Made by a program: the position numbers and the translations under genes. From contig JAFQRC010000004.1 of NCBI GenBank assembly GCA_017410265.1, positions 1 through 64,000 on the forward strand: a stretch of 64,000 nt of DNA, written 5' to 3'. The DNA comes from Ruminococcus sp. GTDB lineage: Bacteria; Bacillota; Clostridia; Oscillospirales; Acutalibacteraceae. How positions within the stretch are numbered: the stretch's first letter is position 1; each line of letters starts with the position of its first letter. The notes below the pieces were generated by a model. It saw nothing but the letters and a program-made list of their open reading frames with translations. It searched no databases and was not told where the DNA came from. This document shows positions 44,475 to 53,416 of the stretch, piece after piece.

Positions 44475-45941
44475 TTAGTCCTTTGCAATAGAGTTGTTTT
44501 CCGCAAGGATAGGTGGAGCGTTCTCCTCCAACTGGTTTTTGTAGATAGGAATACCGACAGTAACGGTAGTTCCGACATCTAAGCTTGAGTCAATGTCGAG
44601 ATGGCCGTTGTGGAGTTTGACAATCTCGTCAGCAACCGCAAGTCCGATACCTGAGCCGTTGACTTTCTGGTTGGCTTTGTAGAATTTATCCTTAATTTTA
44701 GGAAGGTCATCCTGTGATATACCGCAACCGTTATCAGCAACGATGATTTTAATCATATCTTCCTTGAAATCCTGATAAACCTGAACGCCGACCATACCGC
44801 CCTCAGGAGTATATTTGAGCGCATTATCCAGCACATTGATAAACACCTGCTTTAATCTGTTACGATCACCGTAAACCGGAGGCATGATTTCAGGCTCGTC
44901 GTAGAGCAGATGTTTTCCCTCAGATAAAGCACGTTCTTTGTACATATAAATCGCTTCGTCAACCTCAGCGAGTATATCGATTTTTTGCATTTGCATAACC
45001 ATTCTGCCTGATTGAAGCTTTGAGAAGTCGAGCAGTTCCTCAACAATTCCCGTAAGACGAGAGCTTTCGGAAACGATAACAGACATACCTTTTTCTAAGG
45101 TGATTCTGTCAGGCACTCCGTACTGCATGGTTTCAGCCCAGCCTTTGATAGCGGTCAGCGGAGTTCTCAGCTCGTGAGAAACTCTGGAGATAAAGTCGTT
45201 TTTGAGCTTTTCGGATTCGTCGAGCTCTTTTGCCATATCGTTGATGGAATCGCACAGCTCACCGATTTCGTCGTCGTACATCTTAGTGAGTTTCTGGTCA
45301 AAATTACCCTGTGCGATGTTTTTAGCGGTTTCGCTCATTTCTCTGACAGGGTTAACGATAGAGCGGATAAAATAGCTACCCGAAAAGGCTACACAGCCGA
45401 CGATGATGATTCCGATAAATATAGCTATCAGGATAGAAATCAGCGTGTATAGGTTAGCTTTTCTCAAAGATACAACATAGCGTATAGCGCCGACTGGGGT
45501 GGAGTTAGAGTTCTTTATGATGTGAGTGGTCGCCATGACTTTTTCGCCTGAGCTCAGTTTTCCTGTCCATTGTGAAAAACCGTTGTCCTGCTCTAAAGCG
45601 TTTTCGTAGTCGGGCATAACAACTCCTTCTTCAGGCTCAAAGCCTGTTGAAGTTACGGTGACTCTGCCACTTGAGTTAATCACCATCAGCTCCATACTCT
45701 CTTTGTAGACAAATTCTTCGACATATTTCGAAGCTGTACTCTGAAAATCCGCTGTGTTTTCGCACTTATATCCCGGAAAAACCGCCGAAAGTTCGCTGTT
45801 GCGATTGAGTAGTGCCTGCTCGATAGAAGAATAGGAAAGGGATTGTACCGAAACGCCAAGGCACACTATGAGCAAGGTTATGACAGCGACAATAACACCG
45901 AAGGTGTTGATTATCCATCGTTTTGTGATACCTTTGAACAT
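44475..45941 (-). CDS. Sensor histidine kinase, WalK/PhoR-like
   Basis: 488 residues. Two transmembrane segments (about 10-33 and 163-190) bracket an extracellular sensor of about 130 residues. HAMP follows (about 190-240), then the dimerisation helix with the phospho-acceptor His at 256 in SRVSHELRTPL, and an HATPase domain with DNALKYT, DNGCGIS and GSGIGLAV. There is no PAS domain, unlike classical WalK. It should phosphorylate the response regulator encoded just upstream. The VCBS lipoprotein in the same run may tune sensing, an inference. Confidence 0.92.
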   Translation of the reverse strand: MFKGITKRWIINTFGVIVAVITLLIVCLGVSVQSLSYSSIEQALLNRNSELSAVFPGYKCENTADFQSTASKYVEEFVYKESMELMVINSSGRVTVTSTGFEPEEGVVMPDYENALEQDNGFSQWTGKLSSGEKVMATTHIIKNSNSTPVGAIRYVVSLRKANLYTLISILIAIFIGIIIVGCVAFSGSYFIRSIVNPVREMSETAKNIAQGNFDQKLTKMYDDEIGELCDSINDMAKELDESEKLKNDFISRVSHELRTPLTAIKGWAETMQYGVPDRITLEKGMSVIVSESSRLTGIVEELLDFSKLQSGRMVMQMQKIDILAEVDEAIYMYKERALSEGKHLLYDEPEIMPPVYGDRNRLKQVFINVLDNALKYTPEGGMVGVQVYQDFKEDMIKIIVADNGCGISQDDLPKIKDKFYKANQKVNGSGIGLAVADEIVKLHNGHLDIDSSLDVGTTVTVGIPIYKNQLEENAPPILAENNSIAKD

Positions 45942-45995
45942 TTCACCCCTCCTTTATTCTAAGTTTAGAAAATGCAAAAAGGTAAACTTAAGTTA

Positions 45996-46697
45996 TTATG
46001 TGTCCCACTTGTAACCTAAGCCCCATACTGTTACGATGAACTTAGGATTAGATGGTTCGTCTTCGACTTTCATTCTTAGTCTTCTGATGTTAACATCGAC
46101 AATCTTTTCTTCGCCGACATAAGCCTCGCCCCATACATGGTTTAGGATGTCAGTTCTGTCGAGAGCAACGCCAGGGTTTGAGAAGAAGTATTCCATAATC
46201 TGGAACTCAACCTGAGTCAGTTCAATCATTTTACCGTTCTTCATCAGAGCGCGGTTTCTGAGATTGAGAGTGAAGATGCCTGATTTGAGTTCCTCTTTGA
46301 AGTTATTCTCAGCTTTCTGCTCAGCAAGCGCAACTCTTCTGTAAAGAGCATCAACTCTGGCTGTCAGCTCACTAGGTGAGAAAGGCTTTGTGATGTAGTC
46401 GTCTGCACCGAGCATAAGACCTGTTACCTTGTCCATCTCTTGAGTTCTTGCACTGAGCATAATGATACCGATGCCCGAGTTTTTATTTCTTAGCTCCTTG
46501 CAAACCTGCAAACCGTCGATACCCGGCATCATAATGTCGAGGATAGCAACATCAAAATCGCCGCCGCTTTCCTCATACTTTTGCAGAGCCATCTCTCCAC
46601 AGTCGGCCTCTACAACTTCATAGCCTGCTCGTCTGAGGTTAATAACCACGAAATCGCGGATAGCAGCCTCGTCTTCGCAAACAAGAATCTTTTTCAT
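45996..46697 (-). CDS. OmpR-family response regulator
   Basis: 233 residues. Receiver domain with acidic pocket EDE (8-10), phospho-acceptor Asp54 in AILDIMMPG and Lys in YITKPFSP; the C-terminal winged helix (about 130-232) has RRLRMKVEDEPSNP and VWGLGYKW. It acts with the kinase gene 54 bases downstream. WalR- or PhoP-like; wall or phosphate stress control is possible but cannot be read here. Confidence 0.94.
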   Translation of the reverse strand: MKKILVCEDEAAIRDFVVINLRRAGYEVVEADCGEMALQKYEESGGDFDVAILDIMMPGIDGLQVCKELRNKNSGIGIIMLSARTQEMDKVTGLMLGADDYITKPFSPSELTARVDALYRRVALAEQKAENNFKEELKSGIFTLNLRNRALMKNGKMIELTQVEFQIMEYFFSNPGVALDRTDILNHVWGEAYVGEEKIVDVNIRRLRMKVEDEPSNPKFIVTVWGLGYKWDT

Positions 46698-46727
46698 ACA
46701 AAAAACCTCCGTTTATTTGTTTTGTGT

Positions 46728-48044
46728 TTATTGGTTAACGAGCGAGAAATGTGATGAAATTTCATCGCCCGAAACAGACAGAAAGTTATCGGCTGTGCCG
46801 ATTGAGTAAGCGTATACGGTAGACCCTGAGCGCAAAAACTCGGTGTAACCTGAGCTGTCTTTGTCAAAATCTTCGTCAAGATACGCTTTGATTGTGACGA
46901 TTTTGTCGAGTAGCTTAACGGTATTTTGTGAGTACTCGTACATATAGACAGTTGTTGTTCTCTCTTTTTCGTTATATCGCGCTGTGACTAAATCCTTCCA
47001 CTTGTCAGGCATTGTGAAAACATAGCCGTCCTTAGGACAGATGATAGCCCTCTCTGCAGTTTTCAGTAAATATGACTCGGTGTCAAAATTCGACCAGCTG
47101 ATTTGTCTTGATAACGTGTTCACATCTTCACCTTCAGCGTGAGCCATCAGCGAGCATACAGGAATGTCGATAAGCTCATCTTTATCAAAGTCGGTTGAGC
47201 ACACCTGAGTTGTACGGCGGGTTGAGCTGTAGCCTGAATATGTATAAAGCGGATTGAGTAGTGCAGGAGTTGACGGGTTAAAGAACACTACCTGAGTAGT
47301 GTAGTCACCTGCTGAACTGATGCCGTCGATAACAGCACCGTAGGTGCCGTAGGAAATCTGACCGTACTGAGTAAGCGCAAGACTCTTTACATCTGAGTCG
47401 AGATCTGCTGTGCCGACTTCCGAAAGACTACCGCTAAGGTTACCAGTCATCAGCTTTGCCTGAGCGGAAACATCGCCCGAGTAAAGTGATATCAGCAGTA
47501 TATCGTCTTTTTTATCCGAGTTGAAGTCGCCTGATACTAAACTTGAGTATGTATAGGAAACATCAAGTGGAATTATTTCGTCGCTGTATGTGTACACATT
47601 CAGAGTGTTAAGAGAAGAGGTGGAAACGGAATATCCGATGAGAACCTCACTTACCTTGTCGCCGTCGATATCCGCAAAGTCAACTCTGTCGATGCTACTC
47701 GCTTCCAAAATGATATCGCTGAGCACGCGGTAATCACCGTTTTCACTTTCTACAAAAAGTGCGTGTATATGTTCACCGTTTTTGTCTGAGTAAAAAGCAA
47801 TCGCCTCTTCATCTTCGTCTGAGTCTATATCCTGAGTGACAATTGAACTGCGATTAGACCCGTTTTTAGGATATTTCAGCGTATAGTCGCCTGTGGTCTG
47901 CTTGTCAATCAGCTTTTGGATATGCGCTTTGTTTCCTGTTGCTTTCGGGGGACTCATGATATCGGTGCCTTCAAAACTCAGCGCAGAGCAGCCTGAAAGC
48001 AAAATCACCAGAAGAATCGCCAGAGCGATTTTCAGTCTTTTCAT
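46728..48044 (-). CDS. VCBS/FG-GAP-type repeat lipoprotein
   Basis: 438 residues. Lipoprotein signal MKRLKIALAI...LLSGCSAL with the modified Cys near 19. The mature part holds FG-GAP/VCBS-like beta-propeller blades with calcium-loop patterns (DIDSDEDEEAI, DIDGDKVSEV, DFNSDKKDDI, DFDKDELIDI). GGAGGGG precedes the ATG. The response regulator gene follows 30 bases later, so it is likely a surface partner of the two-component system, standing where many Firmicutes have YycH or YycI. That analogy is inference. Confidence 0.85.
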   Translation of the reverse strand: MKRLKIALAILLVILLSGCSALSFEGTDIMSPPKATGNKAHIQKLIDKQTTGDYTLKYPKNGSNRSSIVTQDIDSDEDEEAIAFYSDKNGEHIHALFVESENGDYRVLSDIILEASSIDRVDFADIDGDKVSEVLIGYSVSTSSLNTLNVYTYSDEIIPLDVSYTYSSLVSGDFNSDKKDDILLISLYSGDVSAQAKLMTGNLSGSLSEVGTADLDSDVKSLALTQYGQISYGTYGAVIDGISSAGDYTTQVVFFNPSTPALLNPLYTYSGYSSTRRTTQVCSTDFDKDELIDIPVCSLMAHAEGEDVNTLSRQISWSNFDTESYLLKTAERAIICPKDGYVFTMPDKWKDLVTARYNEKERTTTVYMYEYSQNTVKLLDKIVTIKAYLDEDFDKDSSGYTEFLRSGSTVYAYSIGTADNFLSVSGDEISSHFSLVNQ

Positions 48045-48059
48045 TATGTCCCCTCCTTT

Positions 48060-48716
48060 TCACATCTTCTTTGCCTTGAGATGTTTTATCTTTATACCCT
48101 CGTTTGTGAACATGATTTCATGCTCGGTCTGAATGTTGTTCTTGATTTCGCTGTTGTGTAAATCGCGGGTGAGATAAGTGATTTCATATCCGCTTTCCTC
48201 AAAATATGGAATGCTTTCTTCAAACAGCTCGTCGTTGTCGGTTTTAAAGTTGATTACAGCACCCTGTTTTAAAAAGGTGTTGTACTTGCTTAGTTTTGTT
48301 GTGTGGGTGAGTCGGCGTTTTTTGTGCTTTTCTTTAGGCCACGGGTTACAAAAATTTATGTACATCGTTTTGATGTCATCATCTACACTTATCAGCTCAT
48401 CAATGTTTTCGACATTAAACGCAACAAGTGCGATGTTATTGACTTCTCTGTTGTTTTCAGAAAACAGACTTTCGATGTTTCTTCTGCCGACACCCAGCAT
48501 ATCGCTCTTTATGTCAACGGCGATGTAGTTTTTGTCTGGGTTAAGCAGAGCTTTCTGTGCAACGAAACTGCATTTACCGCAACCTACTTCGAGTTCAATG
48601 TCGTTATCGTTTTTGAAAAACTCTTTCCACCTGCCGAAGTAGCTTTTCGGCTCTTTTACAAAATACGGACACTTATCAAGCTCAGGCTGTGCCCATTTCT
48701 TTTTTCTGATTCTCAT
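48060..48716 (-). CDS. trmB: tRNA (guanine-N7)-methyltransferase TrmB
   Basis: 218 residues from the ATG at 48716 with AAGGTG just upstream; the frame extends to 48767 without homology. SAM motif ELEVGCGKCSFV, INFCNPWPKEKHKKRRL as the catalytic and tRNA-binding motif, and the late FKTDNDELFEES. It makes m7G46 in tRNA. First gene of the run trmB, VCBS lipoprotein, two-component system, DUF1385, prmC. Confidence 0.96.
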   Translation of the reverse strand: MRIRKKKWAQPELDKCPYFVKEPKSYFGRWKEFFKNDNDIELEVGCGKCSFVAQKALLNPDKNYIAVDIKSDMLGVGRRNIESLFSENNREVNNIALVAFNVENIDELISVDDDIKTMYINFCNPWPKEKHKKRRLTHTTKLSKYNTFLKQGAVINFKTDNDELFEESIPYFEESGYEITYLTRDLHNSEIKNNIQTEHEIMFTNEGIKIKHLKAKKM

Positions 48717-48789
48717 AGTCACCTTTTTCGGCTTCATTTTGTGGTTCAAAAAACCACATATTACCACATATAGTTATTTACATTACAAT

Positions 48790-48818
48790 ATTATAACAAA
48801 GAATACTACTCATTGCAA
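48790..48818 (-). promoter_or_regulatory. Promoter upstream of trmB
   Basis: On the minus strand TTGCAA and TATAAT are 17 bases apart with an extended TGT; it likely drives the six-gene run to prmC. Confidence 0.8.
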
Positions 48819-48901
48819 TTGTTTTTTTACATATATAATACAAATTTTTTATTTTTAATACAAAAGGGATATATTTTAGCAGAAAAGTTACCGGAAATGC
48901 A

Positions 48902-48947
48902 ATAAAAAAAGCGGAAAATCGGCATTTTTGAAACCGATTTCCCGCTT
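48902..48947 (-). terminator. Terminator of the DUF1858-trmK-nif3-like operon
   Basis: A 14-bp stem (AAGCGGGAAATCGG with CCGATTTTCCGCTT) is followed by TTTTTATT on the minus strand. Confidence 0.92.
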
Positions 48948-48963
48948 TGAAAATTAGAATTAT

Positions 48964-49716
48964 TTACGCAAATTCCACCATATCGGTGAGTGCCTTCGAT
49001 TTTACAAAAGTAACATCAGAAAATTGCCCTGCCAAGAGGTCTCTCAGAGGGTCTATAACGATGTCTTCTGTGCAGAAATGTCCCGCTTCAACAGCGCAAA
49101 GGGACTTTTCCTTTGCATACAGGAAGTGGTGGTGCTTGAGCTCACCCGTTACAAACGCATCAAAGCTGTATTTGTCAGATAGTGTTACGCCTTCGCTTCC
49201 TGCACCCGAGCTTACAGCAACAGTTTTTACGACCTTGCCTTTAGTGTAGCGTACACCTTTGCACGAAAGAGCATTCTTAACAAAGAGAGCAAATTCTCTG
49301 TCCGTCATCGGAGAGCTAAGCTCTCCGACGCAGAGGAATTCGTCAGGATAAAGCGCGGTGTTTTGAAGACCAAGCTTTTTTGCGAGCACAGCGTTGACTC
49401 CGATATTCTCGGCTTTGTCAAGGTTAGTGTGTGCACAAAGAGCAGAGAGTTTTGAAGAGATGAGGTTGTAAACCACGCTGTCAGTTTCGATGCTCCTAAG
49501 CGGTGAGAAGATGACAGGATGGTGGCTTAATATAAGCTGCGCGGATATGTCCTTTGCTTCTTCAATCACCTTTTGAGTGATGTCTAAACACATGAGCACT
49601 TTGCTTACTTTGGTGTCCATATCGCCGACTAAAAGTCCGCAGTTATCAAACTCTGCCTGAGTTTCAAACGGAGCAATAGTGTCTAAATATTCGTAGATGT
49701 CCTTGATGAGTGTCAT
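48964..49716 (-). CDS. Nif3-like dinuclear metal centre protein
   Basis: 250 residues from the ATG at 49716; GGAGAG is eight bases upstream, whereas the GTG at 49725 would be too close to it. Metal ligands are visible in LILSHHPVIFSP, CAHTNLD and the C-terminal EAGHFCTED. Members may be GTP cyclohydrolase-like hydrolases, but the true role is not settled. Overlaps the trmK stop by four bases, a pairing conserved across Firmicutes. Confidence 0.94.
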   Translation of the reverse strand: MTLIKDIYEYLDTIAPFETQAEFDNCGLLVGDMDTKVSKVLMCLDITQKVIEEAKDISAQLILSHHPVIFSPLRSIETDSVVYNLISSKLSALCAHTNLDKAENIGVNAVLAKKLGLQNTALYPDEFLCVGELSSPMTDREFALFVKNALSCKGVRYTKGKVVKTVAVSSGAGSEGVTLSDKYSFDAFVTGELKHHHFLYAKEKSLCAVEAGHFCTEDIVIDPLRDLLAGQFSDVTFVKSKALTDMVEFA

Positions 49717-50369
49717 GAGCAGCACTCTCCTTTGATTTTTTCGATAACAGGAAGTAGCGATTTGTCAGAAATAGCGCGTTTTTCAAGGTGGGAGAGAAGG
49801 TGAAAAATATAATTTTTTGACTCGCTGTCGCTAAAGTCGAGCTTTCCGACATAGCAAAAGCTGTCTTCAACTTCACTTACTTCTCCTGTGTAGTGCACAA
49901 GCATGACGGTGTAGTGCTTGTTGCCACAAGCACACGCTTTCTGCTTCATAATCTCAAAACCGTTTTCGTAAAGATAACGGATGAGCACTTCGCATTTAGT
50001 CATCGGTTGCAAGATAAAATGCTTGTCCTTATTCTTAGCCCACATACATTCGCTCAGAATTTTGACTATCAGCTCACCGCCCATACCTGCGATAACGATA
50101 TCATCTGCCTCGTTTTCTTTGACTTCTTTTAGCCCGTCAGAGAGTCTGAGAGTGATAGAGTCTGAAAGACCGTAGCTTTGCACATCAGCTCTGCCAGAAT
50201 TTAGAGGACCTTCGTTTATGTCGCATGCAAGAGCTTTCTCAATAATCCCGTTTTTAATAAGCCAGATGGGCAGATATGCGTGGTCTGTTCCGATGTCAGC
50301 TAAAGTCGCGTTTTTTCTCACAAATGACGCGCATAAGCTAAGCCTGTTATCAAGAGAAAAAAGTCGCAT
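49713..50369 (-). CDS. trmK: tRNA (adenine(22)-N1)-methyltransferase TrmK
   Basis: 218 residues. The SAM site begins LADIGTDHAYLPIWL, followed by the Asp/Glu of ACDINEGPL and DDIVIAGMGGELI. It methylates A22 of tRNA-Ser and others in the cytoplasm. Coupled to the Nif3-like gene by a 4-base overlap and to the DUF1858 gene by a 4-base gap. Confidence 0.95.
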   Translation of the reverse strand: MRLFSLDNRLSLCASFVRKNATLADIGTDHAYLPIWLIKNGIIEKALACDINEGPLNSGRADVQSYGLSDSITLRLSDGLKEVKENEADDIVIAGMGGELIVKILSECMWAKNKDKHFILQPMTKCEVLIRYLYENGFEIMKQKACACGNKHYTVMLVHYTGEVSEVEDSFCYVGKLDFSDSESKNYIFHLLSHLEKRAISDKSLLPVIEKIKGECCS

Positions 50370-50373
50370 ATTC

Positions 50374-50568
50374 TCAGATAGCAGAGTTAATTTTGTTGAC
50401 TAAAGAGTCACAGTCAGCACCATGTACCTGACAAGCCTCTTCGATTGTCTCGCCTCTGGCTGAAGGACAGCCTAAGCAGTGCATACCCATCTCAAGGAAA
50501 AACTGAGCAGTAGTAGGGTACTTATCGAGCACATCACCGATGATACAATTTTTAGTAACCTTATCCAT
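50374..50568 (-). CDS. DUF1858 protein
   Basis: 64 residues from the ATG at 50568 with GGAGG upstream; the ORF start at 50583 has no ribosome site. The fold of DUF1858 is seen in IIGDVLDKYPTTAQFFLEMG followed by MHCLGCPSARGETIEEAC. The CxxC can be redox-active or bind metal. It resembles the N-terminal part of ScdA/RIC iron-sulphur repair proteins and hybrid-cluster partners. Role unknown. Its promoter carries a 9-bp inverted repeat. Confidence 0.92.
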   Translation of the reverse strand: MDKVTKNCIIGDVLDKYPTTAQFFLEMGMHCLGCPSARGETIEEACQVHGADCDSLVNKINSAI

Positions 50569-50581
50569 AATAAAAACCTCC

Positions 50582-50609
50582 AAGTGTAATTCAAAATTTT
50601 ATTACACTT
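50582..50609. promoter_or_regulatory. Inverted repeat at the start of the DUF1858 transcript
   Basis: AAGTGTAAT and ATTACACTT are perfect 9-bp arms 10 bases apart, just downstream of the -10 box and ending at the ribosome site. It fits a repressor site or a leader hairpin. Confidence 0.55.
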
Positions 50610-50638
50610 AATATATCACAAAAAAGTCTAAAAAACAA
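50610..50638 (-). promoter_or_regulatory. Promoter of the DUF1858-trmK operon
   Basis: On the minus strand TTGTTT and TATATT are 17 bases apart with an extended TGA. Confidence 0.55.
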
Positions 50639-50640
50639 CT

Positions 50641-50672
50641 AAAAAGCAAAAGGCGCCCGAAATTCGGGCGCC
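50641..50672 (-). terminator. Terminator after the zinc-ribbon gene
   Basis: A 21-base near-perfect palindrome (GGCGCCCGAA and TTCGGGCGCC) is followed by TTTTGCTTTTT on the minus strand. Confidence 0.93.
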
Positions 50673-50713
50673 GTGAGAAAACGATATTATAGTGTTATGT
50701 ATAAATCTAAAGC

Positions 50714-50992
50714 TTATTCTGCTTCTTTTCTCTTTGCAAAGCAATCGCTACAATAGTAGTCTTTGCCTTCCATTGGCTTGAAAGGAATAGTAGCTTCGCC
50801 ACCGCAATCAGCGCAAGTTGTAGTGTGCATCTCTCTAGCTGACTTAACAGCATTCTTGCGAGCAACTCTGCATGCCTTGCAACGCTGTGGTTCGTTTACG
50901 AAACCTTTTTCTGCGTAGAATTCCTGTTCGCCTGCTGTGAATACAAATTCAGCACCACACTCTTTGCAGGTCAGAGTCTTGTCTTCGTACAT
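50714..50992 (-). CDS. Double zinc-ribbon protein
   Basis: 92 residues. The N-terminal half matches the zf-trcl type (CKECGAEFVFTAGEQEFYAE, then CKAC), the C-terminal half is a second ribbon (CADCGGEATIPF, YYCSDC). Four Cys pairs should bind two zinc ions. Such proteins occur widely in Clostridia without a defined role; nucleic acid binding is possible. GAGGTTACACT precedes the ATG. It follows the sigma-factor gene at 75 bases and is ended by a strong terminator. Confidence 0.9.
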   Translation of the reverse strand: MYEDKTLTCKECGAEFVFTAGEQEFYAEKGFVNEPQRCKACRVARKNAVKSAREMHTTTCADCGGEATIPFKPMEGKDYYCSDCFAKRKEAE

Positions 50993-51066
50993 AGTGTAAC
51001 CTCACTTAAAAAATATTTATCTCATCCCGCGACGGAATTGCACCGCCTGATACTTTTCGGGACATA

Positions 51067-51660
51067 TTACTTGGATAGCTTTTTGCGGATACGGCAAAGC
51101 GCGTTGTCGACAGCTTTCTCAGTAACATCGAGTGCGGTTGCGCACTGCTTGTACGAGTAGCCTGAGAGGTAAAGCGACAGCACACTTTTTTCAAGAGGGG
51201 AGAGCGTCTTCTCGATTTTTTGGTAGACGGATTTTATGTATTCCTTGCTCTCGAGAGTCTCCTGCATATTCATCGCGTTGAAGTCTTCTAAATAGCTTTC
51301 CGTTTCATCGATAGGAATGATGTTGTTGGTAGGGATTTTAGCTTTTGAATTTAAGTGCCTTAAAATCGAGCGGAAGCGATTTTCAACGCACAGCATAGCG
51401 AAGTTTTTGAAGCTCGTCCCTCCGTTTGAATCAAACGATTTGCACGCTGAAAGCAAGCCGATAAGTCCCTCCTGCATAAAGTCGGAAAGCTCATAACCCT
51501 CGCTACAGTAGCGGTACTTCGAAGAGATAGTAGCGATAAGTCCCATATATCGAGCACACATCGTTTCAAATGCATCGTCAGCTTTGCAGAAATCGCTTCT
51601 TACAAACCCTGCTAGAATCTCGTCACAACACTCTTCGAAAGCTATCGGCTTCTCGCTCAA
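51067..51660 (-). CDS. SigH-like RNA polymerase sigma factor
   Basis: 197 residues. Two adjacent TTG codons (51663 and 51660) can start; the second is seven bases after GAGGTGG and is preferred. Region 2 has DFMQEGLIGLLSACKSFD with the aromatic-rich promoter-melting segment SFKNFAMLCVENRFRSIL, region 4 has LSPLEKSVLSLYLSGYSYKQ and an HTH. Size fits the Firmicute SigH/Spo0H group, suggesting stationary-phase or sporulation control. It is divergent from yifB. Confidence 0.85.
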   Translation of the reverse strand: MSEKPIAFEECCDEILAGFVRSDFCKADDAFETMCARYMGLIATISSKYRYCSEGYELSDFMQEGLIGLLSACKSFDSNGGTSFKNFAMLCVENRFRSILRHLNSKAKIPTNNIIPIDETESYLEDFNAMNMQETLESKEYIKSVYQKIEKTLSPLEKSVLSLYLSGYSYKQCATALDVTEKAVDNALCRIRKKLSK

Positions 51661-51697
51661 CAACAGTCCACCTCACATATATACATATCTACAGTAT

Positions 51698-51726
51698 ATG
51701 ATACAATCAATTTGATGAAAAGTCAA
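51698..51726 (-). promoter_or_regulatory. Promoter of the sigma factor gene
   Basis: On the minus strand TTGACT and TATCAT are 17 bases apart. Confidence 0.7.
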
Positions 51727-51833
51727 TAAAAATTCAGTTTTTCTAAACAAAAAAGCAAAAGATGATAAAAAATATTGTGCAAAATTCACAAGAATATGTC
51801 GGTTATTTTTACTATCTGTCGAAGTGAGTCGCG

Positions 51834-51842
51834 TGGTATAAT
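51834..51842 (+). promoter_or_regulatory. Extended -10 promoter of yifB
   Basis: TGGTATAAT about 50 bases before the start; the -35 region is weak. Confidence 0.55.
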
Positions 51843-51889
51843 AAAATTTAGTAATATATTTTCAAAAACAGTGCAGGAAGGAACAAATT

Positions 51890-53416
51890 ATGGTAGTTAA
51901 GTGTAACAGTCTGGGGCTGTTTGGTATAGATAGTTTTTGTGTTGAAGTTGAAGCAGATGTCTCTAAGGGAGTGCCTGCTTTTGATATAGTCGGTTTGCCT
52001 GATACAAGTGTGAAAGAAAGCAAGGACAGGGTGCGCTCAGCTCTCAGAAACTGCGGATTTAATTTTCCTATAGTCAGGATAATAATAAATTTAGCTCCTG
52101 CAGATATTAAGAAAGAGGGACCTGTGTATGATTTGCCGATTTTAGTAGCACTGCTTCAGGCGACATCCCAGATAAACACAGATTTGTCCGACTGCGCGTT
52201 TGTCGGAGAGCTTTCTCTGTCAGGAGAACTAAGACGAATAAACGGCGTGCTACCAATGGCGATAAAAGCTAAGCAAAGCGGGATAAAAAAGCTGTTTGTG
52301 CCTTTTGAAAACGCTAACGAAGGTGCAGTGGTAAAGGGAATAGAAATATACCCTGTTAAGAATGTTTACGAGCTTGTCGACCATTTCAAAGGGAGAGCTC
52401 AGATAGAGAAAACAGAGTATGATTTTGAGGCTCATAAAGAGGATTTTAAGGCACTTGATTTTTCTCAGGTCAAGGGTCAGTTCGAAGCAAAGCGCGCACT
52501 CGAAATCGCCGCCGCCGGAGGACACAATGTTCTGCTCATCGGCCCTCCCGGTTCAGGTAAAAGTATGCTCGCAAAGCGTATGGGAACGATACTTCCTGAA
52601 ATGACTTTTGATGAGATGATAGAAACCACGAAAATTCACTCTGTAGCAGGACTTCTTCCCGAAAATCAGGGGCTTATTTCAACTCGTCCTTTCCGTTCTC
52701 CGCACCACTCGATTTCAGCGGTTGGACTCTCAGGTGGTGGTACTGTTCCAAAGCCGGGCGAGATTTCTCTTTGTCATAACGGCGTGCTGTTTTTAGACGA
52801 GCTTCCCGAGTTTTCACGCAGTGCGCTTGAAGCTTTGCGCCAGCCGGTGGAGGACGCTAGCGTTACTATCAGCCGAGCTATGGGAAGGCTTACTTATCCG
52901 TGCTCTTTTACGCTTATTGCGGCAATGAACCCGTGTCCGTGTGGTTTTTATAATCACCCTGTGAGAAACTGCACCTGTAGCGAAGATCAGGTCAGAAGAT
53001 ACTTAAGCAGAATTTCAGGTCCATTACTCGACAGAATCGATATTCATGTCGAAGTGCCTGCTGTTGACTACGATGACCTGACTACAAAATCTCAGGAAGA
53101 AAGCTCCACAATTATCCGTGAAAGAGTAAATAAAGCAAGGGGAATTCAGATAGAACGATACAAGGGTACTTCTATCAGCTGTAACGCTAATCTAGATGCC
53201 TCACAGTTTGAAAAGGTGTGCGTGGTTGATGAGAGGGCTAATATGCTGCTCAAAAACGCTTTTGATAAACTGGGGCTTACCGCACGAGCTTATGACAGAA
53301 TTCTGAAGGTTGCCCGCACTATTGCTGACCTTGATGGTAGTGAGATTATCAGGAGTAACCATATTACGGAAGCTATTCAGTATCGCTCGCTTGATAGAAA
53401 ATATTGGGGCAGATAG
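51890..53416 (+). CDS. comM: Magnesium chelatase-like AAA+ ATPase YifB/ComM
   Basis: 508 residues. N-terminal Lon-like domain (about 1-165, VEADVSKGVPAFDIVGLPDT), AAA+ core with Walker A GPPGSGKS and the family signature FRSPHHSISAVGLSGGG, Walker B LFLDELPEF, and a C-terminal lid. ComM is a hexameric helicase that promotes branch migration during integration of transforming DNA. No competence genes are adjacent. AGGAAGG precedes the ATG. Confidence 0.95.
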   Translation: MVVKCNSLGLFGIDSFCVEVEADVSKGVPAFDIVGLPDTSVKESKDRVRSALRNCGFNFPIVRIIINLAPADIKKEGPVYDLPILVALLQATSQINTDLSDCAFVGELSLSGELRRINGVLPMAIKAKQSGIKKLFVPFENANEGAVVKGIEIYPVKNVYELVDHFKGRAQIEKTEYDFEAHKEDFKALDFSQVKGQFEAKRALEIAAAGGHNVLLIGPPGSGKSMLAKRMGTILPEMTFDEMIETTKIHSVAGLLPENQGLISTRPFRSPHHSISAVGLSGGGTVPKPGEISLCHNGVLFLDELPEFSRSALEALRQPVEDASVTISRAMGRLTYPCSFTLIAAMNPCPCGFYNHPVRNCTCSEDQVRRYLSRISGPLLDRIDIHVEVPAVDYDDLTTKSQEESSTIIRERVNKARGIQIERYKGTSISCNANLDASQFEKVCVVDERANMLLKNAFDKLGLTARAYDRILKVARTIADLDGSEIIRSNHITEAIQYRSLDRKYWGR

